NCBI GenBank assembly: GCA_016165875.1
Contig: JABBOT010000080.1
Span: 43,931,772 to 43,995,771, forward strand
Source: Acanthopleura granulata
Taxonomy: Eukaryota > Mollusca > Polyplacophora > Chitonida > Chitonidae
DNA length: 64,000 nt
Direction of reading: 5' to 3'
Part shown: in pieces, positions 12,301 through 21,640 of the stretch
Numbering within the stretch: the first letter of the stretch is position 1
Layout of the letters: each line of letters opens with the position of its first letter
Notes under the pieces: model-generated
What the model saw: the letters and a program-made list of their open reading frames with translations, nothing else
The model's database searches: none
Told to the model about the DNA's origin: nothing
Program-made: the position numbers and the translations under genes

Positions 12301-13944
12301 ACTTCATGGGGCTGGCGTACAGATCTGGGACACTCATCGACCAGTTACAGAGGATGCCAACTACACAGGGCCGATTGCACGTCATCAAGGCAATCCACAA
12401 CGCTCGGGTACAGCCGATAACAGCCAAATGGGAACGTTACGTGACTCCGAGAACTGGAGATTGTTCATGTTCTGTGAGTCATGGAGGAATCCACCGACAG
12501 AAAGGCAGGCGGGAGGTAAGTATATTAAGGTGACAGAAAGACAGGCGAGGGATAAGTGTATTGAGATTACAGGAAGGCAGGCGGGGGTGCATTGAGGTGG
12601 CAAAAAGGCAGACATGAGGATAGGGTATTGAGGTGACAGAAAGGGCAGCGTGAGGTATCACTGCGATAGTAACGTGGCAGCCTAACACCAGGGATGGCTC
12701 ACTGTTATGCAGTAATCACTAACTTTCCAGGTCAGAGATAATTTTCTCTTGTATTTAGTCTACTTATTTATTTGACTTGTTTTACACAGTACAGAAGAAT
12801 ATTTCACTGGCCGAGGGTGGTCAGCGGTATGGTGGGAGGAAACCGGGGAAAACCCACGACCATATGCAGGTGGCTGACAGACCTCCCCACGACATTCTTT
12901 CGATAATGACAGACTTTCTTTGAGGAGATACCACTGTATTCATCAAGATTGAAGTGTAAGATAATGCCAAATAATGGTGACGTCCTTTGATGTTGTTTTG
13001 TGGAGAAAAGAAGCAACAGACTGGCATGGAACAACCAGAATTGCGCATCTGAACCAGTGTACTTATTACGTCTTGTGGATACCGCCATTTCTCATGTTAT
13101 ACGTGTTTATGTATAAGGGTTTCCGTAAATTTTCCGACTGTACCATTCACCTATATTTTTGTAAATCTGTTGTGTAGAATGTCTCTCGAGGTTACGAAAT
13201 TCTGAGATAGTATACAAACATGGCTGCTTTAGGTATCGTAACTATATCCATTCACAAACACCAAAGTGACAAAAAGATTCATTGAAACATGGACCGTGTC
13301 GCGTCTCTTAGGAATATTAGTGTCATAGTTAAAGATTGTGTTTGTTTGCAAGTTTTAGGTAACATGATATACGTTTACAAATATTATCACAATAAAGAAG
13401 ACCTTAGATGATAGCCAGTGAGTATATCTCTGATACTATGCCATTCAGCCCTGGGCCGTAATATAAAGAAAGTACAGCCGAAAATATAAAGTGAGGTTCA
13501 AACTATAAAGTACGGTCCAAATTATAATGTATGGTCCAAATTTAAAATACGATCCAATGTACAAGGTAAGGCCCAAACTATAAAGTGTGCGTAGCTCCGC
13601 TGTGTACGATGTCTCTCGCTGCTCGAATGTCAGTATGTTTGTCTTCTCTCCTTTCAGACTATAAGAAAACCCTTCGCAGAAGATTTTCTAGATTCTTTAA
13701 AATGAGATCACCGGATGATGTCAAGCACAGACAACTGGAACTTCACCTTCAGAGAATTTCAGAGCTGAGACAGGAGAGGATGGCAGTAATCAGTCTTCGT
13801 GTGGGACTGGTTCTCGTACTGATCACAGCGGTGTTTCTGTTTCTGTTCTGGTCGTTGTGGAGTCCCAGTTTTGCGGCTGAGCTCTGCGGAGAAAACCAAG
13901 CGAGGTGCCAAAAGACGACAAAAACCCCGCCGACTTTAATATGA
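290..13944 (+). CDS. SLC5-family sodium/solute symporter paralogue, 3' part (gene 1, nine exons, 5' end outside window)
   Basis: Predicted plasma-membrane sodium-coupled sugar or polyol symporter. Exons: 290-370, 843-1009, 3524-3659, 4924-4974, 5659-5809, 8368-8539, 9754-9966, 11123-12515, 13658-13944. Joined, they read through in one frame for about 883 residues to a TGA. Intron phases (1,0,1,1,2,0,0,1) match gene 2 exactly. Family hallmarks seen are NYMPWPGF, VWYWCADQ, the lysine of VMKTLPLF, YIQAMTSYLAPP and NFHYMYFG, followed by a C-terminal membrane helix. Exons for helices 1 to about 4 lie left of the window. Oddities: extracellular loops are 13 and 19 residues shorter than in gene 2 and lack their cysteines, one donor is GC, the loop before the last helix is repeat-expanded, and tandem arrays sit on several splice sites. 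Open frame and phase argue for a working gene; a young pseudogene is the alternative. Confidence 0.88.
371..842 (+). repeat. Gene 1 intron with a ~24-bp minisatellite (about 512-703)
   Basis: Intron sequence. From about 512 to 703, seven or eight degenerate copies of a 23-25 bp unit built on GGATTCTATAACCGTCGAGA are visible. The rest shows nothing I recognise beyond a short AAGGCCGCAGCCG tail shared with dispersed repeats elsewhere in the window. Confidence 0.7.
843..1009 (+). CDS. Gene 1 exon b (extracellular loop and WYWCADQ helix)
   Basis: Acceptor TTTCCAATCTAG at 841-842 restores the phase (codon G|CG) and gives AFSRIGGLEDLY, matching [12 protein letters not shown] in gene 2. The nearer AG at 851-852 would break the frame. 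The exon continues to GDNYMPWPGF and VWYWCADQ and ends in phase 0 at CAG. It is 39 bp shorter than gene 2 exon 8: the glycosylation sequon and the cysteine of the loop are missing. Confidence 0.85.
1010..1470 (+). repeat. 49-bp minisatellite carrying copies of the splice donor
   Basis: Direct tandem repeat starting exactly at the exon b donor. Each unit contains GCTGATCAG|GTATCTCCAG, a copy of the last exon bases plus the donor, followed by GGCAATATTGTGGGTGGTG. Donor-like GT dinucleotides fall at 1010 (the true one), 1081, 1130, 1179, 1228, 1277, 1326, 1375 and 1424; from 1081 the spacing is a constant 49 bp. The first repeat also copies the exon text TCTGGTACTGGTGC. Confidence 0.95.
1615..3030 (+). 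repeat. 42-bp minisatellite in gene 1 intron
   Basis: About 33 imperfect copies of a 42-bp unit, core CTGGTAACATCAACACAGG followed by GCAGGGACAGTGGGTGGAC. Because 42 is divisible by three, long open frames appear on both strands; these follow from the repeat and are not genes. Confidence 0.93.
3030..3430 (+). repeat. 44-bp variant of the same minisatellite
   Basis: Eight to nine homogeneous copies of a 44-bp variant unit with core TTGGTAACACACTTACATAC then GGAGGGACAGTGGGTGGAC, immediately downstream of the 42-bp array. The higher identity between copies suggests more recent amplification. It ends about 95 bp before the next exon. Confidence 0.93.
3524..3659 (+). CDS. Gene 1 exon c (helix with the sugar-site lysine)
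   Basis: 136 bp, phase 0 in and 1 out, as in gene 2 exon 9. It reads VIVQRVLAAKSISHAQGAGL, then [18 protein letters not shown]. The lysine before LP aligns with the residue reported as K321 in human SGLT1. The donor is a strong GTAAGT. Confidence 0.92.
3660..4923 (+). repeat. Gene 1 intron with ~24-bp degenerate repeat (3965-4285)
   Basis: From about 3965 to 4285 there are roughly a dozen loose copies of a 20-26 bp unit, TTTTGTGTAAGTCATATGTC, each containing a donor-like GTAAGT. The rest (4290-4920) is AT-rich. I looked here for a separate exon carrying the missing cysteine loop of gene 1 and found no convincing one. Confidence 0.7.
4924..4974 (+). CDS. Gene 1 exon d (shortened, cysteine loop missing)
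   Basis: 51 bp between CTTTTTCAG and GTAAGT, phases 1 and 1. It reads ISRDFAYPLLVFSMPAG, aligning with [17 protein letters not shown] at the end of gene 2 exon 10. That exon is 108 bp, so 19 codons containing four cysteines are absent. Alternative AGs at 4888 and 4900 are out of phase. Confidence 0.75.
4975..5658 (+). repeat. Gene 1 intron with dispersed repeat copy 1 (about 5165-5415)
   Basis: Holds one copy of a roughly 250-300 bp dispersed repeat (landmarks GTCACAGTTCAGAGTGAACA, GCCGCCATGTTATCAG, ACCAAACACGTCGGA). The second copy is in the next intron, same orientation, at about 6055-6365. No coding potential seen. Confidence 0.6.
5659..5809 (+). CDS. Gene 1 exon e (sodium-site helix, GC donor)
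   Basis: 151 bp, the same length as gene 2 exon 11. It starts GLRGLMLAVLLACTFSNMG and ends SPWELHRAKR. The phase needed by the next exon (2) puts the boundary at AAACG|GCACGT, a GC rather than GT donor; in-frame reading past it meets TAA within four codons. The helix keeps one serine of the sodium-site region (TFSN), but the NSAST stretch is DTVTT. Confidence 0.78.
5810..8367 (+). other. Gene 1 intron with dispersed repeat copy 2; otherwise featureless
   Basis: 2.6 kb intron. 6055-6365 is the second copy of the dispersed repeat at 5165-5415 (landmarks ATATTGCAGTTCAAAGTAAG, GCCGTCATGTTATCGA, ATCAAACACGTTGGAG). Open frames here, such as the minus-strand one at 6707-7147, have no recognisable motif, and I do not call them genes. 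Confidence 0.6.
8368..8539 (+). CDS. Gene 1 exon f (helix with sugar-site glutamine)
   Basis: 172 bp, phase 2 in and 0 out. It reads RVCFLVVYILSLGWMVLIAS, then SYIQAMTSYLAPPFAAVFLL, ending PQTTEK. The glutamine of YIQ aligns with the residue reported as Q457 in human SGLT1. The donor GTAAGC begins a tandem array. Confidence 0.92.
8540..9520 (+). repeat. 58-60 bp minisatellite carrying copies of the splice donor
   Basis: About 16 copies beginning at the exon f donor. The exon end CCACAGAGAAG|GTAAG recurs in most units as CCACAGAGTAG|GTAAGGG, followed by TAAGGAGATAGAATGCATG and a TGATTGTACCA segment. Spacing between successive GGTAAG motifs is about 58 bp. Minus-strand open frames across it are repeat artefacts. 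Confidence 0.94.
9754..9966 (+). CDS. Gene 1 exon g (helices 12-13)
   Basis: 213 bp, phase 0 on both sides, acceptor TTTTTTCAG, donor GTAAGT. It reads GAFWALILGTLTGVIRAILS, then NFHYMYFGLFSFLMTGVVAL. The gene 2 equivalent has a cysteine in the loop between the helices; here the loop is FLPYDSKVSYY without one. Confidence 0.93.
9967..10904 (+). other. Gene 1 intron, no feature recognised
   Basis: AT-rich intron sequence with no exon-like segment or repeat I can identify. The following 10905-11122 is the tandem array leading into the next exon. Confidence 0.6.
10905..11150 (+). repeat. ~59-bp tandem array copying the acceptor and first codons of the next exon
   Basis: Four copies of a 56-59 bp unit (GTAATTATTTAG at 10924, 10980, 11039, 11098). 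Each unit ends with an acceptor-like TTTTAATTTAAG followed by GGGACGGACGAGCTTCTGGA, which corresponds to the start of the real exon (RTTFWT). Only the last copy leads into the long open frame. Confidence 0.88.
11123..12515 (+). CDS. Gene 1 exon h: cytoplasmic loop expanded by a 26-residue tandem repeat
   Basis: Single 1393-bp exon, phase 0 in and 1 out, acceptor TTAACTTAAG, donor GGGAG|GTAAGT. It opens IGRTTFWTRKSEDQ, aligning with [12 protein letters not shown] in gene 2, so it is the loop before the last helix. Gene 2 uses 84 codons here and gene 1 about 464. Most of the exon is about a dozen 26-residue repeats: early ones with VEGNSHGKAVLNQQPDS, later ones beginning GAKPRHRT, centred PDSLDN, ending INAEDGKHG. 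Composition is hydrophilic, with basic and acidic patches and no membrane segment, so probably disordered. One unit has lost a codon, but the frame is kept throughout, which suggests selection on the protein. Confidence 0.85.
11255..12310 (+). repeat. 78-bp coding tandem repeat
   Basis: Tandem 78-bp units (26 codons) inside exon h. The units from about 11590 to 12270 are close to identical and the flanking ones diverged, the usual pattern of an array still expanding at its centre. An open frame on the opposite strand (11792-12427) is a mirror effect. Confidence 0.92.
12490..12660 (+). repeat. ~36-bp tandem array carrying the exon h donor
   Basis: Four to five degenerate units of 36-38 bp built on GACAGAAAGGCAGGCGGGAG followed by a donor-like GTAAGTATATT. 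The first unit straddles the real donor at 12515/12516; later copies have decayed donors (GATAAGTG, GGTGCATT). Confidence 0.85.
12761..12897 (+). mobile_element. Dispersed element, GGTGGGAGGAAACCGG family
   Basis: Shows TTATTTATTTGACTTGTTTTA, then AAGAATATTTCACTGGCC, ATGGTGGGAGGAAACCGGGG, AACCCACGACCAT and GCAGGTGGCTGACAGACCTCC. The same series occurs at 24498-24678 and, reversed, at 21654-21776 and 28645-28860. Non-autonomous, no coding capacity. Confidence 0.75.
13450..13590 (+). repeat. ~23-bp minisatellite upstream of the last gene 1 exon
   Basis: About six loose copies of a 22-24 bp unit, TTCAAACTATAAAGTACGGTC. The last exon begins after TTTCAG with ACTATAAGAAAA, which resembles the unit. 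Confidence 0.7.
13658..13944 (+). CDS. Gene 1 last exon (C-terminal membrane helix, stop)
   Basis: Acceptor TCTCCTTTCAG, entering in phase 1. It reads YKKTLRRRFSRFFKMRSPDD, then a helix VGLVLVLITAVFLFLFWSLW, and ends KTPPTLI with TGA at 13942-13944. Position and layout match gene 2 exon 15. After the helix there is a 28-residue tail that gene 2 lacks. Confidence 0.92.
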
Positions 13945-16234
13945 ACGTCTTCTTGGCTGTACATAGTCTGAAACTCTTAGTATCTCCTAGAACTGAAATA
14001 TGGAAATGTATAATTTTAGATAGGCTGTTTACTATTTGAACACCTGTGAAAATTAAATAACAGGTGAAAAAGGTAAGGGACATCTTACCTTATAGCAATA
14101 CATACAACGGTATAATTGATATCAGTTGATGTTCTTCTTAATTCAAGTTTTAGGAAACAATAAACATAAATTGCAACTACAAAATCTTGTTGACGCCGTA
14201 GTCTGACTCAACAAGCCAATATAAAGACGCAGAAGTAGTGAACTAAAGCTAGGCTCGAGCGCACGACCTTTTAGCTCATCGTGTGTCATGACTGGACACT
14301 ATCTGGTGAGTACGGTATCTTTTGAGAGAGCTTGAACTTTAAATTACGCCCCAGGTTGCGAATTATTTATTCTTTATTTGACTGGGGTTTTACAGAGTGC
14401 ACAAGAGTATTTTATTTATACGACAACCGTGAGGCTTATGGGTGTGGGTAGCCAAGCAGACCACAGCGCTTCGCCAGATGCGGGGCAAAACTCCAGACTA
14501 AAGGCCGCAGGTAGACCACTGGGGATTGGATTTGAAGTGTGATGAGAGCATTTGGTTTACTCGGCGAACGAAGTCACTGTCTGAACCCATTCCTTGGGTT
14601 TATGGAGATCAATGTGTGTCAGATCATCAACTCAAAGCAAATCTTTTAGAATTAAGCCCAGTATACCATCCACCTCAAATGATATATGTAAACTTCCTCA
14701 CGGTGTAGTTCACATGGTATGACTGAAATACCACGTAAATCCATAAATATTCATGATAGGTACTTGCCAGGATATGACTGGAAAAACTGTCAAGATGATG
14801 CGACGCGACAATGAGTCATTCCTAATGTAAAATCGCCACGATATTACTGGAATGCAGCCGAAGCTGCGTAAAACCAAAATCGGCAAGACATCACAAAAAT
14901 ACTACCGAGGGGCCGTAAACCAAAATCGCAGACATGACAGAATTATCGCTGAGTATGCGTGGAGCCAAAACTGGAATACTGCAGTGGGAGCGTAACAAGG
15001 ATCCTTTACTTCACTTTTATGCATTCGAGCACACATATCTTAATTGAGACAACTTTCATTCACTGGATGTATTTATTTCCCTTAGTTAGGAAATTCATGC
15101 GAAGTTTCGTGTTGTAAGATTTTTGAGCCCCGGTGGGATTTGCAGCGTAATGAATTGTTGTTGCCGGGAATCAGGATTGGTCCTTACATAACCTAATCAC
15201 CAGTTCCTCTCCGAACGTAGAGAGAGAATAACGACAGGAAATTGACCATCCTTTTTCCACAATACTTGTGCTTTTATTCCTTCATGAAGGGGGCTTCCCC
15301 GGAGAAATGATAGGAAATATCTGATTAAGCTGTACCAATCGACAGATCATATACCAACAGGCTGGCTATCCTGTTCGTAAACGTGCCTGGCATACTAACA
15401 TGTACTTAAAATAGGCTCACATTTAGAAAATCTGTCTTACCGTTAAAACAATATCGCACTCCAAATCCATAATATCTTAATAGACCATAACTCATATTAG
15501 ACCAGCACATAGTCTCCAATGCTACAAGCGGGCGAAAGGCATTTTCACACAATACAACAATATACAGTTTAGATCATCTGATTACAAACTAGGTGGATAT
15601 TCATTCAACTCAGGGTTCGAAGAATTTAAATCTTCTACAAAATGTCTGAATCACGATGTACGCCTAACCTATATTTTACAATGTGTCACAAAGACTCATG
15701 GAAAATACATGAAATTTGCTTAACTGTGTGTAACTACCGAGGATTACAATGCTCTTAACTACGAATGTGCCGTTGTTTATCTACCGTAAAACCCCAATGT
15801 GTCATGCGCACTCTACGGGCCGAGATCCATGTTTGTTTTACGCTTGTAAACAGACATTCATCATTGAAATGGAACGACATTAATGATTTCATTTTCATTC
15901 ATATCAACAAGTTTCTAATTTTATGGGTACAAATCCAGCGAAAGCGAATTTGTATATAAATATACGGCAGTTCTCCACGCACATTATTTCCCAATTTAAC
16001 AAATACATTTACTGCCTCTGTAATGTATGATTTAGAATACGTTAGTGTGGATTAAGTACAACACCGCGGGGCGTAAGATGACGTAAAACGGCGATAGAAT
16101 TACACAGACCAGCGGTCAGCGTCCAGCAGTGGTGCTAATCACTTATAGCCAGCTTCGTTATCCATTGTCACGTCTACACGAAATATTTCGCCTCCTAGAT
16201 ATGGAAGGTGGATACAACCAATCGCTTTCTTGTT
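13945..16234. other. Intergenic, old repeat remnants only
   Basis: 3' flank of gene 1. 14361-14520 looks like a worn copy of the GGAGGAAACCGG element. 14720-15000 has loose repeats of an ACTGGAATACTGC / GTAAAACCAAAATCG type that I read as decayed SINE tails. No gene seen. Confidence 0.5.
14159..14164 (+). terminator. Candidate polyadenylation signal of gene 1
   Basis: AATAAA 215 bp after the stop codon of gene 1. Position is plausible; use is not proven by sequence alone. Confidence 0.45.
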
Positions 16235-16515
16235 TTTGTACAGGCGATGTGTGCAAAATTTGAATTGTATTGTGAAATTTATCATAAAAGCATTACACTT
16301 GGCACATTTGTAGATTATTTCCGTCTGGAGATTTTTAGATGAATTTGCACTCTGTTGACACCTGCGGTCATTTGTTTCCGCTATTGCCGAAAAGAAGAAC
16401 AACATTTTTTTCAATATCTTTGAAACAGGGCATGCTATGATAACACATATTGGTATTTTACCACTGTTGTGATGGTTCTACTGTGCATTGACACAGTTTA
16501 GAATAGCACCACTTT
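16235..16515 (-). repeat. Dispersed repeat, copy 1 of an inverted pair
   Basis: About 280 bp that matches, as reverse complement, 19285-19570. Shared landmarks are GGCGATGTGTGCAAAATTTG, TGATGGTTCTACTGTGCA and the edge GAATAGCAC. Confidence 0.7.
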
Positions 16516-19284
16516 TGACCATGGCGGCCATTTTTCTTCCGTCATTATACAGAAACATATTTTCCCTATTATCTGTGTACGTGGAGGAGACTCTGCACCC
16601 ATGTTTTGATGGTCCATTTTTAACGTGATGCCATTTAGAACATCGGTTACAGGCAATACTCTGTACCAGACAAATTAAGCGCCCTATTGTATAAAACCCG
16701 TTAAATTTATTTATATTTGTAACCTTAGTACGAAATTACACAATACCTGAATGTCAATCCTGGGTAAGTTAACAAATGTAGAAAGTCTGTACCCTGTAAA
16801 ATGAGTCCACATTGCTGTCACCATTGCATGTAAATGCACTGAACAAACCATTGGTAATATAGCTGTTGCGGTATAACATTCAGGGTAGACGACCTATTGC
16901 AAGCACCAGTTCCAAGCACAGCACAAATAGGTAGCTATTTACCTAGAACCGTCCTGTAGAATTGCTTTTCCAGTTAAATAGGTCTTAACAGTAGTCTTAA
17001 TTTGTTCACATCAGCGGCTACTGATAATAAAGACCCCAGTCCTAGCTAGGGTGATGGTGATCATGGAGGCGGATTCTGTCTGATCCGATGACCATAGCAA
17101 CATTAAATGTAGAAATTTCAGCAGAGAGAAAAATGTCCATGCAGCAACAATTCTTAACAGCCTATCATGCTCATAATGATACGTCAGGCAACGGATTTGG
17201 GTTGGAAACCGGTGCAAGATATCCTCACATAACCCTCTACTCCTTAGCACAGTGGAAATGGTCAGCTTACTACAGTCAGGATGACTTTATCATCATTATT
17301 GGAGAGTTGCACATTGAAAATGAATGAATCAGTGCTTAGATTTTTACGTCGTACTAACAAATTTTTCACTCACATAATGGCGAGCTGGTCTCCAAATCAT
17401 TGGCGATTGGTTACAATTTAGTAGTTGGGTAGAAGCTCTGGCGCAACTTATGCGTTGAAACCGACATTCGCGTATACCAGTCGTCAACCAAAATGCGCGT
17501 TCCGAATCAGGACAAAATACATGTCGCTTCACCACGGTCCACAGGGTGCAGTGCCGGACAGAAGACCTATTGTGTGTCATATAGGTGACTCAAGTCACCA
17601 CTTCGTTTTACTGCCTTGCTGTACCAATACCCAGCTGCCTAATTTCGCTACTTTCCAGTACCACTACTTCGCCGTCTCTCTTAGCTATGAAGTCCATGGG
17701 CTTCCATAGCTGACCCTTGCTAAAGGTATTCTATATCATCTGTACCAGACAAGGGCATCAAGTAACTGCATACACACAGGCATACATGAAAGCGATACTT
17801 ACGCGGTGTAGAAACGACTAATCTGTCTTATACGTTTGAAGCCTAGTGTGCCGTAAGACCACTCCCAGTTTCTGTTTTAGTATTCTGCGTTACATCTGGA
17901 ACTTTTAGACCTACGATAACGACCAGAACTTTCCGATGTACATGTACACAGAATCGAAAAAAACTTGCGCCTGGTTCTTCACCTAGGACCACACGAAGTT
18001 ATGCGCGATGGCTACCAGTTCATAGATAGATATTGTCAGTCTCAATAAAGTGCCCTCGAGTTCAGCAAAGGCCAATTCACACTTCAGAAGACATAATGAA
18101 TATTTTCAGCAATGGCCACTGGCCAGGCCTATGGATAAAAGGATGCATTTATGATTTCAGATGATGGTTTTTTTTTCTACCAAGATACAAGATATTGTAA
18201 GCTGTCTGAATGTATACGCACCTCATTTGCTGATGAAGGCGAAACATTGGTCGACGTAATGGTGCGCACAAAGAACCCATTCGCGGAGGAGAATAAGGAC
18301 TTGTCCAAATCAGGCAAGAAGGAAATCATTGAACAAACTGTGATATATGCGTCTAAAAAGGCAGACAATATATATGAATATGACTGACAGGGTGACTATG
18401 ACAGGCCACATGCAAGAAAACTGTATAAAGCCAGAATATCAGGCCAAGGTTTTGAACAATGAGTATGGTATGTTGAAACACTGCCTGTCTGACAATAGAT
18501 GGCAATCTGTACGATTTATTTCATATCATCCACACAAACCTTAACTATCCTTTGATGGCAAATCATGCCTCCGAAAAGAAAACCGGCCACGTAAGCTGCA
18601 TAAATTAAAAAGTATGGAAGGCAAGGACCACTGTTCCCGAGACTGATACCATCATACTTGATGAAGCTGTTGTCGTCAGTGGGTCTCCGACATCCGAAAA
18701 AACTGGCAACAGTTTGACGAAAACACAGTGAAGAGTTATCTGCAATTCGAACAGGGCATATCACATAATTATGGTTTGATTTGGTTGTAACGGAACATCA
18801 GGTTCAGGAATTCGTAGCTTATATGGCGACCTTTAGTCTTATTTGTGGAGGAAATCGGAGTTCCCGTGGTAAACCATCGATCTTTGGCAAGTTACTGACG
18901 GACTTTCACACATGTAGCATACATATAAACACACCATAATGCATGAAGACAAGTGATTTTCCATAATGTTAGACTGTGTAAACGGTCCTGTGAGAGTAGG
19001 AGTCAAATACCGGGTTTGAAAGGCAATTGATAGGAAAGCGATCGAAAGACAGGCGTCTCCCTTCCTCGCCACTGTAGACATCTGGTGTGCTCCAGCAGGT
19101 TATGAAGACACATAATAAGAACTCATGGATCCAGTGTTTTGTGCACTCAAACAAAAGACAGAAATCAAACAAAAGCTTACTCCTCGCAGCTTCTGCACAT
19201 AACGGATGCTGTGAGAAGGTGCGTGTGTGGGGGGTGGGGTGGGGTGGGGTGTATCGGGTTGTATCACAGATAATAATGCACACA
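16516..19284. other. Intergenic, no gene recognised
   Basis: 2.8 kb between the two arms of the inverted repeat pair. 17457-17495 (GAAACCGACATTCGCGTATA then CCAGTCGTCAACCAAAATG) recurs at about 57246-57283. 18825-18905 resembles part of a GGAGGAAACC-type element. 19210-19245 is a GGGGT-rich run. Open frames are short and unrecognised. Confidence 0.5.
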
Positions 19285-19570
19285 TAGTGCTATTCTAATT
19301 TGTGCCAGTGCACAGTAGAACCATCACAACATTGGTGACATTTCCATATTTGTCATCATATCATGTCCTACTCCAAAGACATGAAGAAAATGTTTTCTTC
19401 GACAATGACAGAAACAAATATGGCCACCGGAGTCAACAGAATGCATACTCGTGATGGTTCTGCATCTGGAAATCTGCAGGTGCACCTAATCTGCCATTCT
19501 GCCAAGTTTCATGCCTTTATGGTAAAGTGTAAATTTTTTGCACACATCGCCCGTACTATTTCGACCCATT
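19285..19570 (+). repeat. Dispersed repeat, copy 2 of an inverted pair
   Basis: Opposite-orientation copy of 16235-16515, starting GTGCTATTC and ending near TTGCACACATCGCC. Identity looks moderate, so an old pair rather than a recent hairpin. Confidence 0.7.
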
Positions 19571-20759
19571 TGTATGTATTATTAGCCAACCATTGTCTGT
19601 TTTGGCATTCTAGTCTTGCCTCATGGATTGAAGACGATAGAGGACATCTCACTACCTCGCTCCCTCGCTTGACTACCTGGCTATCTCGCTGCCTGGATAC
19701 CTGAGTGTCTGGCTTCGATACCTCGCTCTCTATTAGAAATGTCGAGATGGCGAGGTAGGCAGATGTCCACTATCGTCTTTCTTATTCATATGCTTTTCCC
19801 ACTAAGGCCTAAAACGAAGTATTGCAACGTAAGTTTTTTTCTCACCCTTTTCTGCCTGTGTCTGCATCACACGCATTCATTCGTGGGCTTCCCAATCACG
19901 GTATCACACACACTCAGTCAAACAGACAGTTGTTAGGGATTATCCGACTTTTTCTGATCTTGTCTCCGTGGACACCGAAAAAGCACAAGAGAAAGAAGTG
20001 CTCACATCAGTCTTCCGTAGAACGCGACACCTGCATTCTTGTGTGTTTGTATAAGAGGTGCTATTTACACGCATCTCTTCAAGTCTCGTGCCACTTTGCG
20101 ACACGTTCCCGAGACTTGGCGAGGGTTGTCTATCGCGGACAGGTAGCTCTCAGGTAGGTGTTTACCCTAGGGAACAATCATCCCCGCTGTAACCATCTGA
20201 TGTAACACCAACACAAAGGTTAATCTGACCCATTAGCTTTCAACACACATCTCTGCGTAGGTTTTCATAAATTCCTTACGTTTCATGAAATAATAACGTT
20301 TCGTGTATTATGAATGCTAGTAGGCGACTCCAACCCACTGGTACGGCAGGTGCGCCTTCTGTCCGGACTTGAACAGAGCTTTCCTAATTTCTCTTCGTCC
20401 CAGAGTTCATGTAGTGATGTTGCTAACTGCGCGCCAGTTGCCGTTTGCGGTGTCTTTATGACTTCGTACAAGATTTCCTGTCACCTACTTATATGTGGTG
20501 CAAAAAGTCCGTAAATATCCTGTGGCAAAGTTTGTGAGTACCTTGGCAATAGTCGGTTAACCTACACTCCACTCTCCTCCACTCATAAATAAAACTAACT
20601 GTCATCATGCAAATGAGAAAACCCAGACAAATAAATATGTCATGTTGTACACATTTTACGCGGAAGGTCGAACTCGAATTGTGTATACAGTTGTTGATTT
20701 TATTGAGAGCGCCATTCAAGTATACAACTTCACTGGCTATATAACAATCAGCTGTTACA
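19571..20759. other. Intergenic, no gene recognised
   Basis: 19620-19735 is a low-complexity run of CTACCTCGCTCC-like words. Nothing else recognised. Confidence 0.5.
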
Positions 20760-21290
20760 GATCTCTTGCAATGACTGGCGTAGATGTTTCAGATGACATC
20801 CAATCATTAACATTCGTAATTAACATCTTGCCCAATCGCTGACGTTCATGATCCGGATGTCATCGAATCTTAAACGTTTGTATTTCAGATATCTAATCTG
20901 TGACGTTCGTGATTTGGATCCCATCCAGGCACTGACGTAAGTGCTTCACGTGTCACCCAATCACTCACGTTCGTGTTTCATAATAAAGAATATTTGTCAT
21001 ACACACATCATGCAGTCACTCAGATACGTGTTTCATACCTCATTCAGTCATTAACCTACGCTTTTCAGATGTCATACAACACCTGACGTATGCGTTTTGT
21101 GTCTTCTGGTATCATCCCCGGTGTTTCCTGTCTCATCCGATCATTAACGTATGTTTTTCAGATCTTACCCAATCAATGACTCACGTGTTTAAGATCATTT
21201 CCTGTCGTTGAGGTATACGTGGTTCTGAGTTGATGTAATGGCTGCCATTTAAGATCTTATCCAATCAATGTACTAACGGTTGCAAGTGAT
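20760..21290. repeat. Degenerate ~40-bp repeat upstream of gene 2
   Basis: Many diverged copies of a unit with TTTCAGATGTCATCCAATCA followed by TTAACGTTCGTG. A related fragment (TTACGTCCGCCTTCACGTGT then ATATTTCAG) lies just before the gene 2 start codon, so the repeat may once have reached it. Confidence 0.65.
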
Positions 21291-21640
21291 CTATGTTTGA
21301 TTCATGGATTCCATAGAGTCTCTCTCGGCAGGGTGCATGTGTCCAATCTACTCCAACCTCATACTCACACAGTCAAGGTTGAGTACCATATATATTTTTA
21401 GAGTGAGAGGTGGAAATGATCACGTTTCCACCTTGTACAAGAGTAATATTTATGGTTTTCAACCTTGGTTGTGCAAGTTTCTTTTCATTATCTACATTTT
21501 GACAATATCACTTTTTTTGTATTTGAAGAAGTTTATATAAATTAACTTTTGTGGTTTTTATAGGGTTGTATATATTGCAACTATATATAAGTAATAAATA
21601 AATAAACACATTAGCCTTAATTTCGAGCGGGGCATGTTGC

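Noticed and set aside
11792..12427. 211-codon minus-strand frame
   Set aside because: Mirror of the 78-bp coding repeat of gene 1 exon h; the + strand frame is joined to SLC5 exons in correct phase.
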